DNA of 64,000 nucleotides from Miltoncostaea sp963771025 (GCA_963771025.1 CAVYRL010000003.1:372001-436000), one strand, 5' to 3'. Shown: positions 24,580 to 33,742, counted from the stretch's first letter. Notes: a model not told the origin generated them from the sequence alone. A program made the numbers and translations.

Positions 24580-24938
24580 GCGGCGGGCGCGCGGACCAAA
24601 CCGGCGGCGGCCGCGACGGGTGCGCCCGCGAGACGGGCCGGCGCCGGAAGGACGCCGGCCCGACGATCGCGAACCGGACGCTCGTGGTGCAGCTGCTGGA
24701 GTGGCTCGCGCGCGGCCCACGACCGTATCCCGAGGTCATGAGAGCGTGGCGGACGTCGTGCCCCCGGCTCTCGATCTGGGAGGACGCGCTCGAGCTCGGC
24801 TTCCTGCGCCTCGAGCACGCTGAGGGCGGGGCCGGCGCGCTGGTCCGGCTCACCCCGGAGGGACGCGCCTTTCTCGCCGGGGTGATGCCGATCGCGGGCA
24901 CCCTCGGTGGGCGCAGCGCCGTCACCCGACGATCCTGA
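24576..24938 (+). CDS. Small winged-helix-like protein
   Basis: A 120-residue protein whose GTG overlaps the dehydrogenase stop (GTGA). After a basic, Gly-rich N terminus it reads TLVVQLLEWLARGPRPYPEV, MRAWRTSCPRLSIWEDALEL and VRLTPEGRAFLAG, the helix-turn-helix and wing pattern of a PadR- or MarR-like DNA-binding domain. Translational coupling suggests it acts with the dehydrogenase. It is not recognised as a known family. Confidence 0.7.
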   Translation: MSGGRADQTGGGRDGCARETGRRRKDAGPTIANRTLVVQLLEWLARGPRPYPEVMRAWRTSCPRLSIWEDALELGFLRLEHAEGGAGALVRLTPEGRAFLAGVMPIAGTLGGRSAVTRRS

Positions 24939-25096
24939 CTCGTCCGCGGGTCGCGGCGGCCGACGAGGACGTGGCCTCTCACGGTTGCAACCGGCTCAGG
25001 ACCGGAGTCTGAGCAACTGCCGGCGGCACCATCAGCGTCGAGCTCAGGGGCACTGGCCGGGCGCGATGTCGTCACCCTGGCATGGAGGTCTGTCGC

Positions 25097-25393
25097 TCAG
25101 CTCACGCTTGCTCGGAACGCCACTCCCTCGCCGCCGATCGCCGCAGAGGTCTCGATGGGAATGATGGCGCGGGTGTCGAACCTCAGCCACGGGGTCCACG
25201 GCGCGACGACCCGCTGAAGGGTCTCCGCGCTGTCGACCTCGATCAGGGCCACTCCGCCTGTGCCGTCGGCGAATCCGAAGAAGCCCTTGAACTCCGCCTC
25301 GTCCGGCGGCTTCCACTGCGAGAAGACCTGGAGCGACCGGGCCGTGCCGGCCTCGCTCGTGTCCGTGAACCCCCACGTCACGCAGAACAACAT
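25097..25393 (-). CDS. DUF3303 family protein
   Basis: A 98-residue protein with AGAGGGGG before ATG 25393. The sequence MLFCVTWGFTDTSEAGTARS, then VFSQWKPPDEAEFKGFFGFADGTGGVALIEVDSAE and VAPWTPWLRFDTRAIIPIE, is the DUF3303 pattern, a small dimeric alpha-beta barrel protein often found near redox and stress genes. No catalytic residues are known for the family. It is one of six small barrel-fold proteins in the window. Confidence 0.8.
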   Translation of the reverse strand: MLFCVTWGFTDTSEAGTARSLQVFSQWKPPDEAEFKGFFGFADGTGGVALIEVDSAETLQRVVAPWTPWLRFDTRAIIPIETSAAIGGEGVAFRASVS

Positions 25394-25553
25394 GGTGCCC
25401 CCTCTCGGGTCGCATACCCGCAGGTGTCGGGTGCCCACATGGGCTGGGAATTTGGAGCCTAAGTCGTCCGACCCGCGGCACGCCAGCCCCGCGATAGCGC
25501 CCGCCTCGCCCCGTGAGGCCGGTTGTGTCTCGCAGTCCGGGCGTGGCGGACGC

Positions 25554-26768
25554 TCAGTCGGGCGAACTGTTCCTACAGAGCTCGGCGGCCCGGGCGCGGG
25601 CAGCCTGGCGGACCAGGTGGTCGCGCTCGGCGACATTCGTTGCCCGACGGGCGGCATCCGCGTACGCCGCGCAGGCAGCCGGCAGATCGCCATCGAGCTC
25701 GAACAGGTAGCCGCGGACCGCATGCCACCGGTGGCGGTCGCCGAGCACCTCGCGCAGCCGGTCGGTCTCGCGCAGCCCCGCCGCGGCACCGAGCACGTGG
25801 CCGGCCGCGACCGCGCGCCCGAGCACGGCGGCGGGGTCGCGGCGCACTGGGTCGTCGGTGAGGGCGACAAGATCGTCGTACCAGGAGAGGATCTGCGGCC
25901 AGTCGGTCTCCTCGGCGCTGGCCGCGTCGTCGTGCAGCGCGGCGATGGCGGCCTCGACCTGGTAGCGGCCCGGGCGCTCGAGCGCGAGCGCCGACTGCAG
26001 GATGCGTACGCCCTCGGCGATCTCGCGGGTGTCCCACATACCCCGGTCCTGCCGGTCGAGCGTGACGATGCGACCCTCTGAGTCGAGTCGCGCCGCCAGG
26101 CGGGCGTGGTTGAGGAGCATCAGGGCGAGCAGGCCGCGCGCCTCCGGCTCCTGGGTGGCGAGGGTGAGTTGGCGAGCGAGCCGGATCGCCTCGCCGGCCA
26201 GATCCACCCGGCCGGCGTGGCCGGCCGTGTAGACGAGGTAGAGCACGCGCAGTACGACGGCGAGGTCGCCGGGCCGGTCCAGCCGGCGCCCCCGCAGGGC
26301 GCGCTTGGCCCGGCTGATCCGCTGCGCCATCGTCGTCTCCGGCACGTAGAACGCGTCGGCGATCTCCCGGGTGGTGAGGCCGCCGACGGCGCGCAGGGTG
26401 AGCGCCACCTGGGAGCTGGGCGCCAGGTCAGGGTGGCAGCAGCAGAAGAGCAGGAAGAGGGTGTCGTCTCCGGTCTCCTCGGTGGTGGCGGGCTGCGGCT
26501 CGGCGTACGTCGCGTCCTCGCGGCGGTGACGGGCGGCCTCGCTGCGACGGGCGTCGACGAGCCGCCGGGTCGCGACCGTCGACAACCACGCCCGCGGGTC
26601 GCGCGGCGGGTGCTCGGGCCAGACGCGCAGCGCCTCCAGGAGCGCTTCCTGCAGCGCGTCCTCGGCGGCGTCGAAGTCCTCGCCGCGGCGGAGCAAGCCC
26701 GCGAGCACCCGGGGGACGAGGGCGCGCAGCGCGCCCTCGTCCAGCAGTCGTGTGGGCTCGTCGATCAC
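25554..26768 (-). CDS. ECF sigma factor, ECF42-type with C-terminal TPR-like extension
   Basis: A 404-residue protein. Sigma region 2 covers about 15-85 (FDAAEDALQEALLEALRVWP, PRDPRAWLSTVATRRLVDARR) and region 4 about 115-170 (LAPSSQVALTLRAVGGLTTR, then VPETTMAQRISRAKRALR). A long C-terminal helical part (about 175-404) follows, as in ECF42-type (COG4941) sigma factors. This class has no anti-sigma factor and is found beside YCII/DGPF proteins, exactly as here. The gene starts at GTG 26768, six bases after the YCII stop. The C-terminal extension probably regulates activity. Confidence 0.92.
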   Translation of the reverse strand: MIDEPTRLLDEGALRALVPRVLAGLLRRGEDFDAAEDALQEALLEALRVWPEHPPRDPRAWLSTVATRRLVDARRSEAARHRREDATYAEPQPATTEETGDDTLFLLFCCCHPDLAPSSQVALTLRAVGGLTTREIADAFYVPETTMAQRISRAKRALRGRRLDRPGDLAVVLRVLYLVYTAGHAGRVDLAGEAIRLARQLTLATQEPEARGLLALMLLNHARLAARLDSEGRIVTLDRQDRGMWDTREIAEGVRILQSALALERPGRYQVEAAIAALHDDAASAEETDWPQILSWYDDLVALTDDPVRRDPAAVLGRAVAAGHVLGAAAGLRETDRLREVLGDRHRWHAVRGYLFELDGDLPAACAAYADAARRATNVAERDHLVRQAARARAAELCRNSSPD

Positions 26769-26774
26769 GCCGGG

Positions 26775-27185
26775 TCAGTCGTCCGAGGCCGCCCCGGACA
26801 TGACCTCCCGGACGTCGATCCACTCATAGAGCGGCGCGCCGCCGGGGCCGGGCTCGGAGGAGACGTAGGCCGCGATCTCGAGCGCGCGCTCGTGGGACTC
26901 CACGTCGATCATGTACCAGCCGGCGATCAAGTCGCTGGTCTCGGGGTGCGGGCCGTCGCTGGTGACCGGTGCGGCATCCGGGCCGCCATAGCGCACCCAG
27001 GTGCGCGCCGGCGTGAGCGCCTGTGCGCCGACGTACTCGCCCTTCTCCTCGAGCAGCTCGCTGACGTGCCTGAGGAAGGTCATGTGCGCCTCCACGTCCT
27101 CGGGGGCCCACTGGTCCATCGGGGGGAACGGGCGGTAGGGCTCCGGGCCGCCGCGGTAGTGCTTGAGGAGCAGGTACTTCGGCAT
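26775..27185 (-). CDS. YCII/DGPF-domain protein
   Basis: A 136-residue protein with AGGAG before ATG 27185. MPKYLLLKHYRGGPEPY starts a dimeric alpha-beta barrel. VTSDGPHPETSDLIAGWYMI holds the DGP-x motif and the following strand, and ESHERALEIAAYVSSEPG continues the fold. The DGPF subfamily is the standard partner of ECF42 sigma factors. Its enzymatic role is unknown. The sigma gene follows six bases after its stop, in one transcript. Confidence 0.9.
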   Translation of the reverse strand: MPKYLLLKHYRGGPEPYRPFPPMDQWAPEDVEAHMTFLRHVSELLEEKGEYVGAQALTPARTWVRYGGPDAAPVTSDGPHPETSDLIAGWYMIDVESHERALEIAAYVSSEPGPGGAPLYEWIDVREVMSGAASDD

Positions 27186-27457
27186 GGTGGACTCCTGGTG
27201 TCGTGGGCCGTGCCTGTCGTGGCCCTTCACCTGGTGAGCGGATCCGGTCAGAGATTCTCGACATGCAATCACTCATCGGGAGGGGAAACGTCGGTGGCCG
27301 CCCGCATCAGCGCCACCGCTGTACTGCCGCCGGGCTGCCTACCGGCGCCGGCGGGGCACGCCGCTACTCTCGCCACACGGGCTCTCGCGGGGTGCGCCGT
27401 CCCGATTCAGGCCTTTATCCGGCCGTTCTTTCGGCGCACGGGGCCGGCCCGGACGAA

Positions 27458-27547
27458 CGGAGAGGGAGGGATTCGAACCCTCGAATCAGGTTAACCCCGA
27501 TTACCCGCTTAGCAGGCGGATGCCTTCAGCCACTCGGCCACCTCTCC
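27458..27547 (-). tRNA. tRNA-Ser (anticodon GCT)
   Basis: A 90-base class II tRNA: acceptor GGAGAGG/CCTCTCC, anticodon loop CTGCTAA in stem CCGC/GCGG, and a long variable arm (GTAATCGGGGTTAACCTGATTC). The T arm is GAGGG/CCCTC. It reads AGC and AGU Ser codons. CCA is not encoded. Confidence 0.95.
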
Positions 27548-27604
27548 GCGCGGGCCGTATCGTAGCGACCGGCCCTTCGCGCCGTGGAGCGTGCGGGGTC
27601 GCGC

Positions 27605-27692
27605 GGAGGGGTGGCAGAGCGGTCGAATGCGACGGTCTTGAAAACCGTTGCCGGGCAACCCCCGGCCGAGGGTTCGAATCCCTCCCCCTCCG
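27605..27692 (+). tRNA. tRNA-Ser (anticodon TGA)
   Basis: An 88-base class II tRNA on the opposite strand to the Ser-GCT gene 57 bases away. The acceptor is GGAGGGG/CCCCTCC, the anticodon loop CTTGAAA in stem ACGGT/ACCGT, with a variable arm around TGCCGGGCAACCCCCGGC. It reads UCA, UCG and perhaps other UCN codons. CCA is not encoded. Confidence 0.95.
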
Positions 27693-28366
27693 TTCGATCA
27701 TCCCGGGATCCCGGATCCCACGCGGGACGCCGGGGGACCCAGGGCCGGAACCAGGTGACCCCGTCGAGGGCGTGCTGTTCTGGCTCACCGGGTCGCTCCG
27801 GCGGAGGTCTCGGCGTGCGTGGAGAACTTCGACGTCCGTGTCGACGGGCGTCGGCACGCCGGAGTTCCACGCGACCATCGAGCCGATCCCGAGCGCGGCC
27901 GCCGGCCCTCGTGAGCCTGCTGTGCGGAGGCCGGGTGCCGTCGGCGGAGGCTCCCCCGAGCGTGTGACGACGGCGTGGCGGGGTCGCCCCGCAGGGAGGG
28001 CTCCCTTCCCATTCCCTGGACAAGCCTTAAGCCCCCGCCAATGGACGCGGCATATGGTCCCGGTCGGGCCAGGCGCTGTAAGGCCTGGTTGCGCTCACCC
28101 TGCGTCCGCGGAGTGGGATGGTGGATGTCTTCGCGTCGCACCCAGCTCGCATCCGATTGATTGCACCAGGTGACCGCGCCCGGTCCGTGTGGCTGTCCCG
28201 CCGCGCGTACCGCGGTGCCGTTCGCGATGGCCACGCGCGTGCGTGGCGAAGCCCCCGGCGACGTGTCCGGGGAGCAGGGAGAGGCGCCGTACACCCGTTG
28301 GGCGGCCGTGGGCGGGACCGGCTCTTGCCCTGACGATGCCCGCTGGACGGGCGAATAGGAGTTTCT
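27693..28366. other. 674-bp stretch without an intact gene
   Basis: No frame shows both a start with ribosome site and family resemblance. Around 27820-27900 two neighbouring + frames have strongly G/C-ended codons (ENFDVRVDG in one, VGTPEFHATIEPIPSA in the other), as if a short coding region had been broken by one base. The rest lacks codon bias. The only site recognised is TAGGAG just before 28367. Confidence 0.4.
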
Positions 28367-28924
28367 ATGGCTCATCGACGTGTTCACATTCGGGTTGGCC
28401 CAAGGGCCCTCGTCGGCTCGCTGGCGGTGCTCGGTGCCGCTCTCGTGATCGCAGGCTGCGGAAGCAGTTCGAGCAGCGCCAGCGCCACCACCGGCGCGAG
28501 CACCACCTCCGGCGCGAGCAGCACGACCGCCGCGGCCGCGGTGACGATCTCCAGCCAGAGCCTGCCCGGGCTCGGTCCCGTGCTGGTCAACGGCCAGGGC
28601 CACACCCTCTACATGTTCGTCCCCGACAAGCAGGGCAAGGTGACCTGCATGGGAACGTGCGCGGCGGTGTGGCCGCCCGTGGTGGTGGCGAGCGGGCAGA
28701 AGGCGGTCGCGGCGGGAGCCGTGAAGGCCTCGTTGCTCGGGAGCGTCGCCAATCCCAATCCCGGCGGAGGCCAGGTCGTGACCTATAACAAGTGGCCGCT
28801 TTACACCTATGTCCCCGACACGTCGAAGGGCGATCACGACGGCCAGGCGCTGAACGTCAACGGCGGCCTGTGGTACGTGCTCTCACCATCCGGACAGGTG
28901 ATCAAGGCCAAGGTCGCGGGGTAA
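28367..28924 (+). CDS. COG4315-type secreted lipoprotein
   Basis: A 185-residue lipoprotein with TAGGAG before ATG 28367. The signal ends in a lipobox VIAGC (Cys31), followed by a Ser/Thr/Ala linker. Two COG4315 repeats follow: GPVLVNGQGHTLYMFVPD with CMGTCAAVWPPVVV, and VVTYNKWPLYTYVPDTSKGD with ALNVNGGLWYVLSPSG. The Y-x-[FWY]-x-x-D motif occurs in both repeats. The C-x-x-x-C pair fits the known family. Function is not established; an envelope electron-transfer or stress role has been suggested for relatives. A perfect terminator follows. Confidence 0.92.
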   Translation: MAHRRVHIRVGPRALVGSLAVLGAALVIAGCGSSSSSASATTGASTTSGASSTTAAAAVTISSQSLPGLGPVLVNGQGHTLYMFVPDKQGKVTCMGTCAAVWPPVVVASGQKAVAAGAVKASLLGSVANPNPGGGQVVTYNKWPLYTYVPDTSKGDHDGQALNVNGGLWYVLSPSGQVIKAKVAG

Positions 28925-28964
28925 CGCGTCTCACCGCCCGGCGGCACCCGCCGAGCGAACGCCG

Positions 28965-29000
28965 CGGGGGTCGGCGGGATCATCAGCCCGCCGACCCCCG
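28965..29000 (+). terminator. Strong 14-bp terminator hairpin
   Basis: The stem cgggggtcggcggg at 28965-28978 pairs perfectly with 28987-29000 across an 8-base loop, 40 bases after the lipoprotein stop. The T-run is short. Confidence 0.75.
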
Positions 29001-29216
29001 TCGTGCACCGAGCGACGGGGGTCGCGAGGAAACGAGATCCTTCCCGGGCCGTGGCACTGCTCCACGGTCCACGAGCTCTGGGCATCCAGATCAGTTCGAT
29101 CCCCCGCACCCGCGCCAGGCGGGTTCGTCGAACGGTGGTGCGGCTCCCGCGGCGGCGGGCGCGTGACCCCGGGGCGACCTGTGGTCGGACGTGACCAGCG
29201 CGATAACCTCCCGGCG

Positions 29217-29567
29217 ATGGGATCCCCAGCGCCCGCCGTCTACACCACCGCATCATGGGAGCCCTTTCCCGACCAGGTCGGGGCCTTCCACGAGGAGTGG
29301 GCCGAGTTCGCCAGGTGGGCGACCGGGTTCCCCGGCGCGGGGCGCGCGGTGCTCGGCCACGACGTGCGCGCCCAGGGACGGTACCTCAGCTTCATCTCCT
29401 GGGAGAGCATGGAGGCGATGCGCGCGTGGAAGGCCTCCCCTGACTTCAAGCCGCGGATGAGCCGTGTGCAGGCGCACATCGACAAGTTCTCGCCCACCGA
29501 GATCGTCCTCATCGCCGAGGCCGAGGGCGGCGCGGCGTCGATCGCGCCCATCGAAGATCCGGTGTGA
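29217..29567 (+). CDS. ABM-like (dimeric alpha-beta barrel) protein
   Basis: A 116-residue protein starting ATG 29217. The sequence YTTASWEPFPDQVGAFHEEW, VLGHDVRAQGRYLSFISWES and AMRAWKASPDFKPRMSRVQA has the spacing of an ABM/ethylbenzene-degradation-type barrel, with a W-x-S strand and M-x-x-W-K helix. Such proteins may be monooxygenases or stress proteins. Its stop overlaps the start of the flavoprotein gene (GTGA), so they form a redox pair. Confidence 0.82.
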   Translation: MGSPAPAVYTTASWEPFPDQVGAFHEEWAEFARWATGFPGAGRAVLGHDVRAQGRYLSFISWESMEAMRAWKASPDFKPRMSRVQAHIDKFSPTEIVLIAEAEGGAASIAPIEDPV

Positions 29568-30709
29568 GCCGAACCCTGATCCTGGGCGGGGGGTTCGGCG
29601 GCATCAGCGTCGCGACCGAGCTGCGCCGGCTGCTCGAGGGCGATCACGAGGTGGTGCTGGTCGACCGCGCCGAACGCTTCGCGATGGGCCTGCGCAAGCT
29701 CTGGGAACTGGTCGGTCAGGCGACCATCGCCGACGGGAGTCGACCCCGAGCGAGCCTGAGGGAGGGCGGCATCGACGTCGTCCGCTCCGAGATCCGGGCC
29801 ATCGACCCGGAGGCGCGCGCGGTCGAGACCGATGCCGGCCGTCTCGAGGGCGACCACCTGGTCGTGGCGCTGGGCGCCGTTTCGCGCCCGGACCTCGTTC
29901 CGGGCCTCGAGGAGCACGGTCACGACATCTGGAGCTTCGCCGGGGTTCCGCCCGCCGCGAGCGCGCTCGCCCGCTTCAGCGGAGGGCGCATCGTCGTGCT
30001 GATCGCCGGGGCGCCGTACCCCTGCCCGCCCGCCCCCTTCGAGTGCGCCATGCACCTGCACGAGCACCTGCGCACCCGGGGGATCCGCGAGCGCAGTGAG
30101 ATCGAGGTCAGCACGGTGCAGCCGATGCTGATGCCGAACGCGGGTCGCGAGGGCTCGGAGTGGATGGCCGCCCGGCTCGCCGAGCGCGGCATCGCCTGGC
30201 GCGTGGCGAGCCCCGTCACGAGGGTCGAGGAGGGGCACGTGGTCCTGGCGGAGGGAGAGCTCGCGTTCGATCTGCTCATCGCCGTCCCCCCGCACCGGCC
30301 GCCGCCGGTCGTCAGCGAGAGCGGCCTCGCGGGGGAGAGCGGGTGGATCGACGTCGATCCCGGGAGCCTCGAGACGGACCGTCCCGGCGTCTTCGCCGTC
30401 GGCGACGTCACCCGCATCCGCCTCGCCAACGGCCTGCCGCTGCCGAAGGCCGGCGCGATCGCCGAGCGCCAGGGCGAGCGGGTCGCGGCGGCGATCGCCG
30501 CACAGGTGCGCGGCGCCCCCGCGCCGCCGCCCTTCACGGGTGCGGGACGCTGCTTCGTCGAGATGGGGGCCGAGGCGGCCGCGACGGTGGACGGGGAGTT
30601 CTACGCCACCCCCGAGCCCCGAATCGTGCTCTCGGAGCCGGACGCGGTGCACGCCCGGGAGAAGCGCCTGTTCGAGAGCGAGTTGCTCGAGCGCTGGTTC
30701 GGCGGATAG
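29564..30709 (+). CDS. FAD-dependent pyridine-nucleotide/SQR-like oxidoreductase
   Basis: A 381-residue flavoprotein. The FAD-binding motif TLILGGGFGGISVATELRR is at residues 4-22, LVVALGAVSRPDL is the second dinucleotide region, and GVFAVGDVTRIRL (about 281-293) is the FAD-binding GD motif. The block PYPCPPAPFECAM near 150 is typical of sulfide:quinone reductase-like and NDH-2-like enzymes, and its Cys is the position of an SQR active-site cysteine. It likely passes electrons to a quinone, with the substrate uncertain. It is coupled to the upstream ABM-like protein. Confidence 0.88.
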   Translation: MSRTLILGGGFGGISVATELRRLLEGDHEVVLVDRAERFAMGLRKLWELVGQATIADGSRPRASLREGGIDVVRSEIRAIDPEARAVETDAGRLEGDHLVVALGAVSRPDLVPGLEEHGHDIWSFAGVPPAASALARFSGGRIVVLIAGAPYPCPPAPFECAMHLHEHLRTRGIRERSEIEVSTVQPMLMPNAGREGSEWMAARLAERGIAWRVASPVTRVEEGHVVLAEGELAFDLLIAVPPHRPPPVVSESGLAGESGWIDVDPGSLETDRPGVFAVGDVTRIRLANGLPLPKAGAIAERQGERVAAAIAAQVRGAPAPPPFTGAGRCFVEMGAEAAATVDGEFYATPEPRIVLSEPDAVHAREKRLFESELLERWFGG

Positions 30710-30813
30710 GGGCCCGCGGCCGCGCGGGTGGTAGGAGGTGACCTCGCCGCCGGGCCGGCCGCGCGAGGGTGCATATTCTGACCGGAGGCCGTCACAACGC
30801 ATCGGAGCCGCCA

Positions 30814-32427
30814 ATGGACGATGTCGACTACTTGATCGTCGGGGGCGGCACGGCGGGGTGCATCCTCGCGAGCCGCCTGACGGAGTCCGGCCGGCACCGG
30901 GTGCTGCTCGTCGAGGCCGGCGGCGAGCCCCGCAGCCTGTTCATTCGCATCCCGGCGGGTTTCGGTCACCTGCTGCGCAGCCGGCGCTACAACTGGGGCT
31001 ACGAGTCCACGCCCGATCCGGACACCGACGGCCGCGCGATCCCCGTGCCCAGCGGGCGCGGACTGGGCGGGTCGGGCCTCATCAACGGCATGGTGTACGT
31101 GCGCGGTCAGGCCGCCGACTACGACGGGTGGGCCGCCGACGGAGCGACGGGCTGGGCGCACGCGGACGTCGAACCGTACTTCCGGCGTATCGAGGACTAC
31201 GCGCAGGGCGGCGAGGGACGGGGACGCGACGGGCCGCTGCACGTCACCCAGGTTCGGGAGCGGTTCCCCGTAGCCGATGCGTTCCTGCGTGCGGCGGTGG
31301 AGGACGGCGGTCGTCTCGTGGAGGACTACAACCTGGAGCAGGCGGGGTTCGGCTACTACCAGGTCAACCAGCTCCGTGGCCGGCGATGGAGCCCGTACGA
31401 CGCGTACCTTGCTCCCGTCCGCGGACGGTCGAACCTCAGCGTGATGAGCCACACCCACGCGCTCGGTCTCACATTCGACGCCCACCGATGCACCGGCGCG
31501 AGGATCGGGCGCGGGCGGTCCGAGCATAAGGTTCGCGCCCGACGCGGGGTGATCCTGACCGCCGGGGCGATCCGCTCACCCCAGCTCCTCGAGCTCTCCG
31601 GCATTGGACGCGCGGGCGTTCTGAGTTCCATCGGCGTGCCGCTGCGGCACGAGCTCGTGGGCGTCGGTGAGAACTACTCCGACCACTACGCCCTGCGCAT
31701 GAACTGGAGGCTCCAGGGAATCCACAGCCTCAACGAGTCGACGCGGGGATGGCGGCTGGCGGCCGCGGTGGCGCAGTACGTGGTCCGGCGCACCGGCATT
31801 CTCACGCTGGGCCCGGCGCTCTGCCACGGATTCGTCACGACCGATCCCGAGGGCGACCGGCCGGATACGCAGTTCCTGTTCATGCACGCCAGCTACGAGA
31901 ACGCTGCCCGGCGCGTCCTGGACCGGCAGCCGGGCATGACCATCGGCATGATCCAGCAGCGGCCGCGCTCGGTCGGAGCCATTCACAGCGTCTCCGCCGA
32001 CCCCGTCCAGCCGCCCGCGATTCACCCGCGCTTCCTGAGCGCGCCCGAGGACCGCAGACGCGTGGTCGCCGCGATACGACTGGCGCGGCGCCTCGTGGCC
32101 CGCCCGTCGCTCGCTCCGCTCATCGCGCGCGAGATGAACCCCGGTCCCCTCGCCGGCGACGACGACGCGTTGCTGGGCTGGGCCAGGGCGACGGGCCAGA
32201 CGCTCTACCACCCGTGCGGGACGTGCCGCATGGGGAGCGACGACGGGGCGGTGGTGGACCCCCGTCTGCGCGTGCGAGGCGTCGAGGGCCTGTGGGTCGC
32301 CGACGCGTCGGTGATGCCGTCGATCACCTCGGGCAACATCCACGCGCCGGTCATGATGATCGCGGAGCGCGCCTCGGACATGATCCTGGCCGACGCCCGA
32401 GAGCAGCCCGACGCTCCGATCCACTGA
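30814..32427 (+). CDS. GMC-family FAD oxidoreductase
   Basis: A 537-residue enzyme with CGGAG before ATG 30814. The N terminus DYLIVGGGTAGCILASRL binds FAD. PSGRGLGGSGLINGMVYVRG is the first GMC signature, and GVILTAGAIRSPQLLELSGI is the second. Near the C terminus HPCGTCRMG and NIHAPVMMIAERAS carry the usual catalytic His region. The family oxidises choline, glucose, alcohols or aryl alcohols. The sequence resembles choline dehydrogenase-like members of unknown substrate. It stands alone, 104 bases after the flavoprotein. Confidence 0.92.
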   Translation: MDDVDYLIVGGGTAGCILASRLTESGRHRVLLVEAGGEPRSLFIRIPAGFGHLLRSRRYNWGYESTPDPDTDGRAIPVPSGRGLGGSGLINGMVYVRGQAADYDGWAADGATGWAHADVEPYFRRIEDYAQGGEGRGRDGPLHVTQVRERFPVADAFLRAAVEDGGRLVEDYNLEQAGFGYYQVNQLRGRRWSPYDAYLAPVRGRSNLSVMSHTHALGLTFDAHRCTGARIGRGRSEHKVRARRGVILTAGAIRSPQLLELSGIGRAGVLSSIGVPLRHELVGVGENYSDHYALRMNWRLQGIHSLNESTRGWRLAAAVAQYVVRRTGILTLGPALCHGFVTTDPEGDRPDTQFLFMHASYENAARRVLDRQPGMTIGMIQQRPRSVGAIHSVSADPVQPPAIHPRFLSAPEDRRRVVAAIRLARRLVARPSLAPLIAREMNPGPLAGDDDALLGWARATGQTLYHPCGTCRMGSDDGAVVDPRLRVRGVEGLWVADASVMPSITSGNIHAPVMMIAERASDMILADAREQPDAPIH

Positions 32428-32571
32428 CGCGGGCAGCCGGTCGTCGACCTGGACGTCGGGGGTGACCCCCGGCGGCCGACCTCCGCCTGGTCGGTCGCCA
32501 TGGCCGCCGGGTTTGGCTGGGAGGTACGCGACCCAGGTGGAGCGCGCCGTATGGCGAGCGCCTCCGCGCAC

Positions 32572-33033
32572 CTACCCGGTAGCCCCATCCGCTCCGAGAG
32601 ATGTCGCAATTCGCTCCATGATCCGGGTGAGGTCGGCGATATCACCGTCGTCCAAGGCGTCGCCGAACATCCTCTGAAGGAGCTGGTGGTGGGTCCGGCG
32701 CGCCTTCGTGATGAGCGCCCGCCCGCGCGGGGTGATGACCGCGAAGGTCGAACGGGCGTCGTCCGGATCGGGATCCCGCCGAATCAGCCCTGACGTCTGC
32801 ATGCGGTCGATCAGCTTGGAGAGCCCTGACGGTGAGAGCACGATCGCCGAGCCGAGCTCGCCGAGGCGCAGCCGCCCACCGGCCGCGTGCAGCTGCGCGA
32901 GCACGTCGTAGCGGGCGATCGTCAGGCCGTGGTCGCGCCGCATCTGGGCCTCGAGCTGATCCCAGAGGCGTGCGTGCGTGCGAAGGAGCGCCAGCCAGGC
33001 GCCCATCCAACGATCGTGGTCGCCGGTGACCAT
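32572..33033 (-). CDS. MarR-family transcriptional regulator
   Basis: A 153-residue protein starting ATG 33033. A winged helix at about 35-105 includes LRLGELGSAIVLSPSGLSKLIDRMQTSGLI (recognition helix) and RRDPDPDDARSTFAVITPRG, the typical MarR wing with D-x-R. It is divergent from a VOC-fold gene across a nested palindrome operator at 33058-33099, so that gene is the probable target. The inducer is unknown. Confidence 0.92.
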   Translation of the reverse strand: MVTGDHDRWMGAWLALLRTHARLWDQLEAQMRRDHGLTIARYDVLAQLHAAGGRLRLGELGSAIVLSPSGLSKLIDRMQTSGLIRRDPDPDDARSTFAVITPRGRALITKARRTHHQLLQRMFGDALDDGDIADLTRIMERIATSLGADGATG

Positions 33034-33057
33034 GGGCCCAGCCTAACGAGGAAACGG

Positions 33058-33099
33058 TTGCCATGCCAAATATACCGGGAGTATAAGTTGGCATGACAA
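33058..33099. promoter_or_regulatory. Nested palindromic MarR operator and promoter region
   Basis: ttgccatgccaa at 33058-33069 is repeated inverted as ttggcatgacaa at 33088-33099 (11 of 12). Inside it tatac/gtata at 33071-33075 and 33081-33085 form a second palindrome. The AT-rich centre probably contains the -10 boxes of both divergent genes. Confidence 0.75.
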
Positions 33100-33131
33100 G
33101 CATTTCACACCACCACCGTCGGGAGGGATCG

Positions 33132-33515
33132 ATGGCAGGCGCAAACAGGGCATCGGCGGTCATCTGCTCCACCGATTTGGTACGCAGCCAGGAGTTCTAC
33201 GAGGACAAGGTGGGGCTGACCCTCTCGCCCGAGACGATCACGAACCACCTCCTGTTCGAGTGCGGCGACGGCACGACGCTGCTCGTCTACGGCCGCCCCG
33301 CCCCCAGCACGGCGGATCACACCCAGGTGCGCTTCTGGTCCGCGGACGTGGAGGCCGACGCGGCCGCCCTGTCGGCGCGGGGCGTCGTCTTCGAGGAATA
33401 CGACTTCCCCGCCCTGAAGACCGTGGGCGGCGTCGCGGCGACCCCGGGGATCGGAAAGTCCGCGTGGTTCAAGGATCCGGACGGCAACACCCTGGCGCTG
33501 TTCCAGCCGGAATAG
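33132..33515 (+). CDS. VOC (glyoxalase/bleomycin-resistance) family protein
   Basis: A 127-residue protein with GGGAGGGATC before ATG 33132. The sequence SAVICSTDLVRSQEFYEDKVGLTLSP, HLLFECGDGTTLLVYGRP, VRFWSADVEADAAALSARGV and WFKDPDGNTLALFQPE follows the two beta-alpha-beta-beta-beta modules of the family, with a Glu at the second-module metal position replaced by the DPDGN-L-F ending. It may bind or detoxify an organic compound. Divergence from MarR across a shared operator suggests it is induced by that compound. Confidence 0.88.
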   Translation: MAGANRASAVICSTDLVRSQEFYEDKVGLTLSPETITNHLLFECGDGTTLLVYGRPAPSTADHTQVRFWSADVEADAAALSARGVVFEEYDFPALKTVGGVAATPGIGKSAWFKDPDGNTLALFQPE

Positions 33516-33742
33516 AGCGCGTCCGGATGCACGGGCTCGCACCAACGCGGGGAGGTGCCCAGGCCGCACCAGGCGAGCGGCAGGAGCAGCGATCGGGGCC
33601 GTGCATCCCGCCGTCGGCGTCCCCGGGGCGCGACTCATCTCCGGAGGGCCGCCTCAGCGCCCTTTCGCTCGCCGCCGTGGATGAGACGCCGGCGGGCGAC
33701 GACCACGGGTCCCGTGGCGCCGCCCGTCGCCGTCGGTGCGCG

